Shown here in pieces: positions 1-7,986 of a DNA stretch of 64,000 nt. How positions within the stretch are numbered: the stretch's first letter is position 1; the number at the start of each line of letters is the position of its first letter. A program made the translations under genes and the position numbers. Origin of the DNA: a bacterium (GTDB lineage: Bacteria; Myxococcota_A; Bradymonadia; UBA7976; UBA1532); contig JAUHXC010000041.1 of assembly GCA_030427205.1 (NCBI GenBank), forward strand, positions 33,296-97,295. The letters are read 5' to 3'. The notes below the pieces were generated by a model. The model did no database searches. It saw nothing but the letters and a program-made list of their open reading frames with translations, and was not told the origin of the DNA.

Positions 1-1613
1 TGAAGCCCGAGACCAGCACCGACGACGAGGTCTTCGACAAGCGGCTCTACCGCTGGCACCGGGGCATGCTCGACTGGATGCTGCGCCACCGGCTGATCTC
101 GCTGATCGCCACCGCGGGCATCTTCATGGGCACCATGGTGGCCGCCGGCGCGATCCCGTCGCTCTTCTTCCCGCCCACCGACCGCCCGCTGTTCCTCGTG
201 CAGCTCGAGCTGCCGCAAGGCGCGCCGCTCAGCGCATCGGGCGAGGTCGTCGAAGCCCTCGGCGACCTGCTCGACGGCGAGCTCGAGGCGACCGACAGCG
301 AGCCGGGCGTCACCGGCTGGGCCGCGTTCATGGGCGGCAACGAGCCGCAGTTCGCGCTCAACTACATCGGCCGCCAGCAGGACCCGAGCTACACCCTGGT
401 GATGGTGCGCAGCACCGACGGCGAGGTCATCGACGCGCTGACGACCCGCATCGACGCCGAGCTGCGCACGCAGTTCCCCGACCTGGACGTGACCGCCCGC
501 CGCCTGGACAACGGCCCGGGCGTCGCCTACCCCATCGAGATCCGCATCTCGGGGGACGACGAGCGCACGCTGTTCACGCTCGCCGAGCAGGTCAAGGCCG
601 AGCTGCGCCAGCAGCCGGGCACCAAAGGCATCATCGACGACTGGGGCCGGCGCATGAAGAAGCTGGTCGTCGACGTCGACCAGCCGCGGGCCCGCCGCGC
701 GGGGCTGACCAACGAAGACATCGCCGTGTCGCTGCAGGCGGTGCTCTCGGGCATCCCGACCACCGACTTCCGCGAGGGCGACAACTCGATCCCGATCACG
801 CTGCGCTCGGTGGCCGGCGATCGGGAAGACGTCGGCAAGATCGAGAGCCTGCTGGTCTACGGCAGCCAGACCGGCATGGCGGTGCCGCTCAAGCAGGTCG
901 CCGACGTGCGCGTCGCCTGGCAGCCTTCGAAGATCCAACGCTACGACGTCGAGCGCACCGTCACGGTCAAGGCCCAGCTCGACCTCGGCTTCCCCGCCAG
1001 CGACCTGACCGCGGCGATGAAGGGCTGGCTGGCGGCGAACAGCCCGCAGTGGCCGACGGGCTACGGCTTCACCCTCGGCGGCATCGCCGAGACCGAGGCC
1101 AAAGCCAACGCCAGCATCAACGAGAAGCTGCCCATCGCCGGCTTCATCATCATCGTGCTGCTCGTGGGGCAGTTCAACTCGATGCGCAAGTCGGCGATCG
1201 TCCTGATGACCATCCCGCTCGCGGTCATCGGCGTCGTGGTCGGCCTGCTGGTGACCGGCAGCTACTTCGGCTTCATGACCTTCCTGGGGGTCATCTCGCT
1301 GGCCGGCATCGTCGTCAACAACGCCATCGTGCTGCTCGAACGCATCGACATCGAGATCGAAGAGGGCAAACCGGCGCACCTCGCGGTGCTCGACGCCGCG
1401 CGCATGCGGGCGCGGCCCATCCTGCTGACCACCGCCACCACCATCGCCGGCCTGCTGCCGCTGTGGATCAGCGGCGGCGAGCTGTGGGAGCCGATGGCCG
1501 TCGCCATCATCTTCGGCCTCTTGATCTCGACGCTGATGAGCCTCGCGGTGATCCCGGTGATCTACGCCACGCTCTTCCGCATCGACACCGTGCCCCGCGC
1601 CGCGATCGACTGA
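1..1613 (+). CDS. RND-family efflux permease, C-terminal part (5' end outside window)
   Basis: The frame is already open at the window edge (first full codon at base 3), so the true start lies upstream. The 536 visible residues are the C-terminal half of a proton-driven RND inner-membrane pump. A transmembrane helix is followed by the FFPxxDxPxF stretch that opens the second periplasmic porter domain. A porter domain follows, then a block of about five hydrophobic helices (roughly residues 375-530), including the GVISLAGIVVNNAIVLLER stretch typical of TM11-12 in AcrB-type pumps. The substrate (drug, metal or other) cannot be told from this half. No partner membrane-fusion or outer-membrane gene is visible; if present they lie upstream. 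Confidence 0.9.
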   Translation, partial: KPETSTDDEVFDKRLYRWHRGMLDWMLRHRLISLIATAGIFMGTMVAAGAIPSLFFPPTDRPLFLVQLELPQGAPLSASGEVVEALGDLLDGELEATDSEPGVTGWAAFMGGNEPQFALNYIGRQQDPSYTLVMVRSTDGEVIDALTTRIDAELRTQFPDLDVTARRLDNGPGVAYPIEIRISGDDERTLFTLAEQVKAELRQQPGTKGIIDDWGRRMKKLVVDVDQPRARRAGLTNEDIAVSLQAVLSGIPTTDFREGDNSIPITLRSVAGDREDVGKIESLLVYGSQTGMAVPLKQVADVRVAWQPSKIQRYDVERTVTVKAQLDLGFPASDLTAAMKGWLAANSPQWPTGYGFTLGGIAETEAKANASINEKLPIAGFIIIVLLVGQFNSMRKSAIVLMTIPLAVIGVVVGLLVTGSYFGFMTFLGVISLAGIVVNNAIVLLERIDIEIEEGKPAHLAVLDAARMRARPILLTTATTIAGLLPLWISGGELWEPMAVAIIFGLLISTLMSLAVIPVIYATLFRIDTVPRAAID

Positions 1614-1637
1614 CGCCCGCCCGCCGCTCTACCGGAA

Positions 1638-2759
1638 TCAGCCGTCCTCGCTCGCGTCGGGCGGCTCCGACTCCCCCAGCGCCCGGAAGAGATTGTCCGA
1701 CGTGGCGAAGACCGTGCGCCGGGCGGAGAGCTGCGCCCCCTGCTCGGGCGGGCCGATGACCGACGTCGACGGGATGCCCGGCACCTCCGGCTGAGACACC
1801 GGCCCGTCGCGCTCGACGAGGTCGCTCGGATCGGTATTGGCCCCGCAGATGATCAGCCCCACCGGCCCCGGATCGTCGTCGAAGCGGCCCTCCATCAGCG
1901 CGGCGAGGCCGGCGACGGCGCCGTGCTCGGCGGCGACGCGCACATGATCCCACAGCCACTGACGGGCCGCGCGCAGCGCCGCGTCGCTCACCAGCTCGAC
2001 CCGGTCGAGGCGGTCGCGGCACACCGGGAAGACGATGTCGCCGGTGCGCCCCGCACCCAGGCTGTCGGCGGCGACCGAGTCGATGCGGTCGAGGGTCACC
2101 GGCTCGCCGGCGGCCAGCGCGGTATGCAGCGTGGGGATGCCCGTCGGCTCGACGCCCACCACCCGCCGCTCCTTGCCGTCGAGGCTCGCGCCCAGGCCGA
2201 CGCCCGCCGCGAGGCCGCCGCCGCCCACCGAGACCACCACCGTGCCCACCGCCGGCTCCTGCTCGATCAGCTCGGCGACCACCGTGCCCTGCCCGCCGAT
2301 CACGTCGGCGTCGTCGTAGGCGTGGATGTAGGTCAGCCCGCTGCGCTCGGCCTTGTCCCGGGCGAGGGCGTCCGCTTCGGGGTAGCCGCCCTCGACCAGG
2401 GTCAGCTCGGCGTTGGCCGCCGCGAGCAGGTCACGCTTGATGCGCGGCGCGGCGGCGGGCACCACCACCTGCACCGGCACCCCGAGCAGCCAGCCGGCCC
2501 AGGCGACGCCCAGGCCGTGGTTGCCGCCGCTGGCGGTGATCACCCCTTGCTTGCGCTCGGCGCGCTCCAGCGACAGCAGCTTGTTGAGCGCGCCGCGCAG
2601 CTTGAACGAGCCCGAGCGCTGCAGGCACTCGAGCTTGAGCACCATCGGCCGCGCGCCGGGGCCCTTGAGGCGGATGATCGGTGTGCGCCGGACCCACTCG
2701 CCGATGCGGGCGTGGGCTTCGGCGACCTCGGACGGCTGCGGAAAGACGGGACGACTCAT
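1638..2759 (-). CDS. PLP-dependent threonine/serine dehydratase-like enzyme
   Basis: This is a fold-type II pyridoxal-phosphate enzyme of 373 residues. SFKLRGA holds the Schiff-base lysine (K53), SGGNHG (78-82) is the substrate/cofactor loop, and the Gly-rich phosphate loop GGGGL is at about 179-183. These match catabolic threonine dehydratase and serine racemase-like enzymes, which convert Thr or Ser to a keto acid plus ammonia. The catalytic domain normally ends near residue 320. Here about 50 further residues, rich in Pro, Ser and Glu and without the ACT domain of biosynthetic IlvA, follow. The gene lies downstream of the kinase-like gene on the same strand, 91 nt away. The exact substrate cannot be assigned. 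Confidence 0.87.
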   Translation of the reverse strand: MSRPVFPQPSEVAEAHARIGEWVRRTPIIRLKGPGARPMVLKLECLQRSGSFKLRGALNKLLSLERAERKQGVITASGGNHGLGVAWAGWLLGVPVQVVVPAAAPRIKRDLLAAANAELTLVEGGYPEADALARDKAERSGLTYIHAYDDADVIGGQGTVVAELIEQEPAVGTVVVSVGGGGLAAGVGLGASLDGKERRVVGVEPTGIPTLHTALAAGEPVTLDRIDSVAADSLGAGRTGDIVFPVCRDRLDRVELVSDAALRAARQWLWDHVRVAAEHGAVAGLAALMEGRFDDDPGPVGLIICGANTDPSDLVERDGPVSQPEVPGIPSTSVIGPPEQGAQLSARRTVFATSDNLFRALGESEPPDASEDG

Positions 2760-2850
2760 GGGTCCATGGTCGACCGACCGCCGATGCGTGACAAGGGGCT
2801 TGCGACCGCAATCATCACCGCGCGGGCCCGGGCCCGGCGGCGGTGGTCGC

Positions 2851-4200
2851 TCAGCGGGCCACCAGGAGCCCGATCAGCCCGCCCAGCGCCACCGCGCCCA
2901 GCAGCGCCAGCAGCAGGACCGGCCAGCGGGTGCGCTGCCGCGGCGCGCCCGCGCCGAACTGCGCCTGATAATCGGGCCAGCCCGACAGATCGACCGGCGC
3001 GGGCGGCGGGGTCTCGATCTTCCAGTTGGCCGCGCCCGGGCGCTGCGGCGTCGCCGGCCAGCCGCCGGTCTGCTGCGGCACCGCGGGCCAGCCGCCGGTC
3101 TGCCGCGGCGCCGCCGGCCAGCCGCCCGACGGCTGCTTGGGCGCCGCCCAGCTGCCCGTGGGCCGCTTGCCCACCGCCCAGCCACCGGACTGCGTCTGCC
3201 CGCCCATCGCGCCGCTCAGATCGGGCAGATCGACGCCGGCCTGATCGAAGTCGAGGGCCTGCAGCGCCTCGGTCGCGCTCTGGAAGCGCTCGGTGGGCTC
3301 GCGCTCGAGCAGCCGCGAGACCAGCGCCACGAAGTCCGGCGGCGCGTCGGCCCGATAGCGCTCGAGCGGCATCGGCTTGCCGCGCACGTGCGCCGCGAGC
3401 ATGTCGGCCAGCGAGCGCCCCAGAAACGGCCGGTGCCCGGTGACCAGCTCGTAGAGGGTGACCCCCAGCGCGTAGAGATCGGTGCGCGGGTCGAGCACGC
3501 CCATCAGGATGGTCTCCGGCGCCATGTAGGCCGGGTTGCCGACCACCTGCCCGGTCATCGTGATCGCCGTCGGATCGTCGTCGTCGTCGCCGAGGTGCTT
3601 GGCCAGCCCGAAGCCGGTCAGCCGGCAATGCGGCGTGCCGTCGGGCTTGTGCCCCAGCACCAGCGCGTCGGGGGTGATGTCGCGGTGCAGCACGTGCGCC
3701 CCGTGGGCCGCCTCGAGCGCCTTGAGCGTATGCCGGGCGACCACCCGCGCCAGGTCGAAGGTCAGCGGCCCCTGCCGCTCGAGCAGCCCGCCGAGGGCGC
3801 CGCCAGCCACGTACTCCAGGGCCATGTACGGGGCGTTGTGCTCGGTGAAGCCCGAGTCGTACAGCCGCACCAGATGATCGGCGCGCAGCTTGCCCCAGGT
3901 CGAGACCTCCCGCTGGAAGCGCGCGTGATCCGAGGGGCGCACGATGCTGTTCTCGGGCAAAACCCGCAGCTCGACGAGCCGGTCGAGGGCCACCTGCCGC
4001 GCCTTGAACGTGCGCCCGGCCCCCGCCCGCCGCTGCACCTCTTCGAGCAGCTCGTACTTGCCGGCGACCGTATCGCCCGCCTGCAGCGCCCGGCGCACGC
4101 CGGCGTCGTCGCCGATGATGTACAGCGGCGTCTGGTCGGCGGGGCACCGCTCGTGGGCCCCGTCGGGGTAGACCGTCTCGCACAGGGGGCAGATCAGCAC
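2851..4200 (-). CDS. Membrane-anchored Hanks-type kinase homologue, probable pseudokinase
   Basis: The 449-residue protein has a Cys-containing start (CPLC at 4-7, C19), a protein-kinase fold at about 49-315, a Trp repeat region and one C-terminal TM helix (425-447). The fold is supported by HRD (172-174), NPAYMAPE (222-229) and DLYALGVTLYEL. Key catalytic residues are altered: Arg79 replaces the VAIK lysine, the Gly-rich loop reads QRRAGAGRT, the loop Asn after HRD is Ala (HRDITPDA) and DFG is GFG (196-198). This combination predicts little or no phosphotransfer. Residues 338-388 hold about five copies of a GGWPAxPxQT unit. The start is GTG with GGTGAG just upstream. A signalling scaffold or sensor is more likely than a kinase; Cys4/7/19 may bind zinc. 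Confidence 0.85.
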   Translation of the reverse strand: MLICPLCETVYPDGAHERCPADQTPLYIIGDDAGVRRALQAGDTVAGKYELLEEVQRRAGAGRTFKARQVALDRLVELRVLPENSIVRPSDHARFQREVSTWGKLRADHLVRLYDSGFTEHNAPYMALEYVAGGALGGLLERQGPLTFDLARVVARHTLKALEAAHGAHVLHRDITPDALVLGHKPDGTPHCRLTGFGLAKHLGDDDDDPTAITMTGQVVGNPAYMAPETILMGVLDPRTDLYALGVTLYELVTGHRPFLGRSLADMLAAHVRGKPMPLERYRADAPPDFVALVSRLLEREPTERFQSATEALQALDFDQAGVDLPDLSGAMGGQTQSGGWAVGKRPTGSWAAPKQPSGGWPAAPRQTGGWPAVPQQTGGWPATPQRPGAANWKIETPPPAPVDLSGWPDYQAQFGAGAPRQRTRWPVLLLALLGAVALGGLIGLLVAR

Positions 4201-4261
4201 GGGCTCACCATGCTACGGGGCCGCGGACGAGGCAACTTCACCGGCCGGCGCAGGCGCCTGT

Positions 4262-4552
4262 TCACGGGCTCCCGTCGAGGCAGTCGGCGTCGGCGGTGCA
4301 CGCGTCGAGCGCCATGTCCGGGGCCGGCTCGGGGGCGGCGTCCGGGGCCGCGTCGGGCTGCATGTCGACCATCGGGCGGGCCACGAAGGCGTCCTCGACG
4401 GCCAGATCGGGCAGCAGCGGACCGCGGTCGGGCTCGGCCGCGTCGCGGCGGGCCTCGACGAACGGCGTCGGATCGTCGAGCACGAGGCTGCAGCCGGCGC
4501 CGAGCGCCGCGAGCCAGACGAACACCAGAACCGGGGGGCCGAGTCGCGCCAT
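4262..4552 (-). CDS. Small lipoprotein with Asp/Pro/Met linker, possibly truncated
   Basis: This 96-residue product has a hydrophobic signal ending in the lipobox LGAGC (Cys21), followed by an acidic Asp/Pro/Ala/Met linker of the PDAAPDAAPEPAPDM kind. The same linker style is seen in the lipoprotein at 32889. The last residues (CTADADCLDGSP) look like the beginning of the CxxDxDC Cys-rich modules common in these lipoproteins, but the frame stops right there. It is therefore either a short surface lipoprotein or the front end of a longer gene cut by a mutation. It lies upstream of the pseudokinase gene on the same strand. No function can be assigned. Confidence 0.5.
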   Translation of the reverse strand: MARLGPPVLVFVWLAALGAGCSLVLDDPTPFVEARRDAAEPDRGPLLPDLAVEDAFVARPMVDMQPDAAPDAAPEPAPDMALDACTADADCLDGSP

Positions 4553-4659
4553 GCCGCATCATGGAGCGCCGCCGCGGTCGACGTCAATCTCGCCCCGCGC
4601 CCTGGCCTCGCGCCGACGATTCGGCCAAGGTGAGCCGACCCGCCCCTCGGAGGTGACCG

Positions 4660-5451
4660 ATGATCTTCGCCTGGCTCGAACGCCGCCGCCGCGCGGCCCT
4701 GCTCGAGACCCCCGCCCCGCCGCAATGGGCCGAGACCCTCAGCGCCGAGTACGAGCTCTTCGACCGCCTGCCGCCCGACCACCGCGCCCGGCTGATCGAT
4801 ATCGCGCGCATCCTCGTCGCCGAGAAGAGCTGGGAGGGCGCCGGCGGCTTCGAACTCGACGACCGGGCGCAGGTGCTCGTCGCCGCCCAGGCCGCGCTGC
4901 TGCTCGTCGGCATCGAGCACGACTACTACGACAACATCGACAGCGTGGTGATCTACCCCGCCGGCTACCGCATCCCCGGCGGCCGCGCGGGGCCCGGCGG
5001 CATGGTGGTCGACACCGCCGAGCGGGCGGTGCTCGGCACGGCCCATACGACCGGCGTGGTGGTGCTCTCGTGGAAGGACGCCCGCCGCGGGGGCAACGAC
5101 GCCGACGACGGGCGCAACCTCGTCTACCACGAGTTCGCCCACGCCCTCGACATGCTCGACGGGGTCGTCGACGGCACCCCGCCGCTGCCCGACCGCGAGA
5201 CCTACCGCACCTGGTTCGAGGTGATGACGAAGTACTACGAGCGGCTGGTCGACGCGGCCGCGCGCGGGCGGCGCAAGACCCTGCTCGACACCTACGGGGC
5301 GACCAACGTCGCCGAGTTCTTCGCGGTGGCGACCGAGGCCTTCTTCGAGAAGCCGCGGCAGATGCAGCGCAAGCTGCCCGACCTCTACGAGACCTTGCAG
5401 CTCTTCTATCGGCAGGACCCGGCGGGCTGGCCGCGCCGGGCGCAGGGGTGA
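4660..5451 (+). CDS. mtfA: MtfA/M90-family zinc metallopeptidase
   Basis: The protein is 263 residues, close to E. coli MtfA (about 265). The zinc-peptidase motif HEFAH is at 157-161 and a downstream NVAEFFAVATEAFFE helix supplies the third ligand (about E219). The YPAGYRIPG segment and the C-terminal LQLFYRQDPAGW are also characteristic. In enterobacteria MtfA is a cytosolic aminopeptidase-like protein that binds the Mlc repressor and so affects the glucose PTS; no Mlc or PTS gene is visible here, so the role may differ. GGAGGTGACC immediately before ATG gives a strong ribosome binding site. The gene is convergent with the next one, with 7 nt between stops. Confidence 0.9.
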   Translation: MIFAWLERRRRAALLETPAPPQWAETLSAEYELFDRLPPDHRARLIDIARILVAEKSWEGAGGFELDDRAQVLVAAQAALLLVGIEHDYYDNIDSVVIYPAGYRIPGGRAGPGGMVVDTAERAVLGTAHTTGVVVLSWKDARRGGNDADDGRNLVYHEFAHALDMLDGVVDGTPPLPDRETYRTWFEVMTKYYERLVDAAARGRRKTLLDTYGATNVAEFFAVATEAFFEKPRQMQRKLPDLYETLQLFYRQDPAGWPRRAQG

Positions 5452-5458
5452 GCGGCGC

Positions 5459-6304
5459 TCAGGGGCAGTCGGGGGTATCGCCCGGGCCGTCGCCCTGGGG
5501 CTCATCGTCGTCGCAGCTCGCCGCGCACTCGCCCTCATAGGCGACGAGCGCCCCGGCGCAGTCCGCCTCGCAGGCGTTGCCATAGGTCACCGCGTCGAGC
5601 CCGCACACCGGCGCCCAGACCGCCGGGCACACATCGCAGACCGGCTCGGGCTGCGGCTCCGGACCCGGGCCGGGCACCGGCTCGCACACCAGCAGGCACA
5701 CATCGCACTCGGGGCAGTCGGGGTCGGGCGCGCAGCCGCCGCAGGCGGTGCCCTCGGGGCAGACATCGCCCTGTTCGGGGTCCCCGCACAGCGTCTTGCA
5801 CTGGTTCTCGTGCATGACCTCGCCCTCGCCGCAGACCGACGGGTCGTTGGCGACGCAGCCGCAGCCGCACTCGTTGGAGAAGCCGCGGGCGTCGCCGCCG
5901 CAGACGAAGTCGATCAGCGCGCACTCGGCCGGGTCGTCGGAGACGTAGCTGACGTTCTCATCGGCGGGGTCGGGGCAGGCGCCGGCGCACTCGCCCTCGA
6001 ACTCGACCTCGACCTCGGCGCAGCCCGCCTCGCAGGCGTTGCCGTAGGTCTCGCCATCGGCGCCGCACACCGGCGCCCAGACCGCCGGGCAGTCGCAGGC
6101 CGGCACGCAGGCCATCTCGGTACAGGCCCAGCCGCCGCCGTCGCAGACGCAGGTATTGCAGCCGTCGTCGGCCAGCCGCTCGGCGCCCTCTTCGCAGGGG
6201 CCGGCGGGCTCGCCGAAGTGCGGGATGCAGCCGGTCGACGCCAGGGCGACCAGGGCGAAGCCGACGGCCGGCAGCGCGGATTCGAAGACAGTGCGCAGGT
6301 TCAT
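5459..6304 (-). CDS. Lipoprotein with two Kazal-type inhibitor domains
   Basis: The start was placed at ATG 6304 because GAGGAG precedes it and a lipoprotein signal follows (lipobox ALASTGC). That gives 281 residues; the frame is open further upstream. Two Kazal-like domains are visible, each with CPAVWAPVCG, TYGNACEA and a closing EGEC: one near the N-terminus and one near the C-terminus. Between them lies a Cys-rich stretch with further pairs. Kazal domains are tight serine-protease inhibitors, so a plausible role is protection of the cell surface from its own or foreign proteases. This is inference; the reactive-site residue was not modelled. No operon partner is obvious. Confidence 0.82.
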   Translation of the reverse strand: MNLRTVFESALPAVGFALVALASTGCIPHFGEPAGPCEEGAERLADDGCNTCVCDGGGWACTEMACVPACDCPAVWAPVCGADGETYGNACEAGCAEVEVEFEGECAGACPDPADENVSYVSDDPAECALIDFVCGGDARGFSNECGCGCVANDPSVCGEGEVMHENQCKTLCGDPEQGDVCPEGTACGGCAPDPDCPECDVCLLVCEPVPGPGPEPQPEPVCDVCPAVWAPVCGLDAVTYGNACEADCAGALVAYEGECAASCDDDEPQGDGPGDTPDCP

Positions 6305-6617
6305 GGGAAGCTCCTCGGGAAGATGCGGCAGCGCCGCGTTCGCGAGGACATGATTGCAGCCCCCGTGCCACACGCCCGGCCCGCCCGAGGCCGCGAAACG
6401 CCGTCGAAAACCTGCGCGATTCATCATGAATCCGCGGCGCGACCCGTCGGATTCGACCGAAGATCCGACCCCCTGTCAGATCGGGCATCGCCGCCCGTCG
6501 GGCCGCGGCTGCGCCCGGGGCCGCCCAGCGGGGGGCGGTGGTGTAGACGACGCCCGGCATGGAGCCGCCGGCGCCCGAGTCGATGACCGGGACGCCGCCG
6601 CGCTGACCGGCGCCGGC
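6305..6617. other. Intergenic region upstream of the Kazal lipoprotein gene
   Basis: These 313 bases lie between two minus-strand genes. I see no convincing coding frame, hairpin terminator or RNA gene. The ribosome binding site for the gene starting at 6304 is at the left edge. A promoter for that gene is presumably here, but no clear -35/-10 pair can be picked out in this GC-rich sequence. Confidence 0.4.
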
Positions 6618-7778
6618 TCAACGCTCGACGGGGTCGAAGCGATCGATCAGCGGGTCGAGCGCGCGGGCGCGGGCGACGGTCATCTGCGGATCGGCCAGAA
6701 ACCAGCTCTTGCCGGTGAGATGCTTCGCCCGCGCGGGGTCGGCGAAGGCGCTCACCCCGTAGAGCGCGAGCAGCGTATCGCGAGCCAAGGCCCGGCGCTC
6801 TGCGGAGAGGGTCTTCGGATCGAGCTCGGCGATGCGCCCGCGGATGGCTGCGCGGGCGTCGCGCAGGGTGCTGTAGGCGAAGTGCACGTCATCGGCGGGC
6901 TCGATGTCGCGCAGGGACCAGACGACCTGATCGCCGCCGTCGGGCAGACGCTCGATCCGCGCGCCGGCCGGGCGGGCGTGATGCGGCGTGCTGTAGACCA
7001 CGAAGGGATCAGCGTCGAAGTCGTCGGGCTCGACCCGCTCGCCGAGGGCATCGGTCCGCCCGCAGTCATCATCCATCGAGCGCGGGCTACGCAGGCAGAC
7101 CCGGTCGCCGAAGCGGACCCGGATGTCGACCTGCTCGATGGCGCCGTACCACGCCGCGCCCGTGCGCAGGACATAGCGAAATACCGTCCACGGGCGCCGG
7201 TGGACCTCGGCGCGGGCGTCGAAGGTGTAGCTGTTGCGCACCTCCACCGTCTCACCGGGCAGAAAAGGCACCCGCCACACGAAGTAGGCGTCGTACCAGT
7301 AGCGGCTGAGCTGCTTCGCCCGTTGGACGGCGTCCTCGTCGCTCGCCACGAAGCAGGTCGGGCGGCTGCGCCAATCGGTCTGCATACGCTCGACGGGCAC
7401 CGGCTCGCCGTCGACCGCCGCCGCGAAGTCCGCCAGCGGGCTGCGCACCTCGCGGGCGTTGCAGTGGCGGGTATTGTCGTAGACCCCGTACCAGTCGAAG
7501 CCCACCGGGAAGCCCATCGGCACCGTCAGCGCGCGCGCCGTGAGGTTCTCGAAGGTGTAGGTCACCGTCACGCGAAAGGTCTCGGCCGGCGCCAACCGGT
7601 GGGCGGTCAAGAGCTCGGCGTCGATGCGCTCGCGCACCATGCGCACCGCGTGGCTCTCCAGCGGGATCACCCCGCCGGGCCCCAGCTTGAGGTAGGTGCC
7701 GTCGGCCCGGGCCCCGCCGCTGACGAGCAGGGCGGCGGCGAGCACGGCGAGGGGCAGCAGGGCGGAGTTCGGGCGCAT
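6618..7778 (-). CDS. Secreted protein of unknown function (DUF4424-like features)
   Basis: The start chosen is ATG 7778, preceded by GGAGA and followed by a signal peptide (ALLPLAVLAAALLVSG, cleavage near GARADG), giving 386 residues; the frame is open much further upstream. The mature protein begins with GTYLKLGPGGVIPLESHAV and then FRVTVTYTFENLTARALTV. This is the kind of beta-rich opening seen in exported proteins annotated DUF4424, a weak resemblance by eye. Three or more Cys occur in the middle (NTRHC, PTCF, RVCLR, DDCG) and could form disulfides. No catalytic motif was recognised. It is divergent from the lipoprotein gene at 7987, with a 208-base shared upstream region. Confidence 0.72.
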   Translation of the reverse strand: MRPNSALLPLAVLAAALLVSGGARADGTYLKLGPGGVIPLESHAVRMVRERIDAELLTAHRLAPAETFRVTVTYTFENLTARALTVPMGFPVGFDWYGVYDNTRHCNAREVRSPLADFAAAVDGEPVPVERMQTDWRSRPTCFVASDEDAVQRAKQLSRYWYDAYFVWRVPFLPGETVEVRNSYTFDARAEVHRRPWTVFRYVLRTGAAWYGAIEQVDIRVRFGDRVCLRSPRSMDDDCGRTDALGERVEPDDFDADPFVVYSTPHHARPAGARIERLPDGGDQVVWSLRDIEPADDVHFAYSTLRDARAAIRGRIAELDPKTLSAERRALARDTLLALYGVSAFADPARAKHLTGKSWFLADPQMTVARARALDPLIDRFDPVER

Positions 7779-7886
7779 GGGGTCTCCGATCGAGTCGCTG
7801 CCCAGTATGGCCCAGGTGTACCGCGCGCGGCGGGTATCCCGCGCTGCGATGCATGATCCGCAACACATGGTCGGCGCCTGCAACAG

Positions 7887-7914
7887 GTATGGCATTGCAG
7901 TCATGCACCCATAC
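7887..7914. promoter_or_regulatory. Imperfect dyad in a divergent promoter region
   Basis: GTATGG (7887-7892) and CCATAC (7909-7914) form an inverted repeat with a 16-base spacer, and inner GCAT/ATGC bases extend the symmetry. It sits between the divergent genes starting at 7778 and 7987, where an operator for both could lie. Seen in sequence only; no regulator is identified. Confidence 0.25.
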
Positions 7915-7986
7915 TGGAAGACACGCGGGCCCTTGCCGGGCGCGCCTCCCGCCCGTACGCTCGTGGCATCTCTCGGGCGAGGCACC

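Noticed and set aside
4201..4261. Continuation of the small lipoprotein into the pseudokinase gene
   Set aside because: A stop at 4262 separates them and the kinase-like protein has its own GTG with GGTGAG; joining them would need an unsupported frameshift.
2413..4656. A 747-codon plus-strand frame over the dehydratase and pseudokinase genes
   Set aside because: It is Arg/Ala/Gly/His-rich, has no motif and is fully antisense to two recognisable genes.
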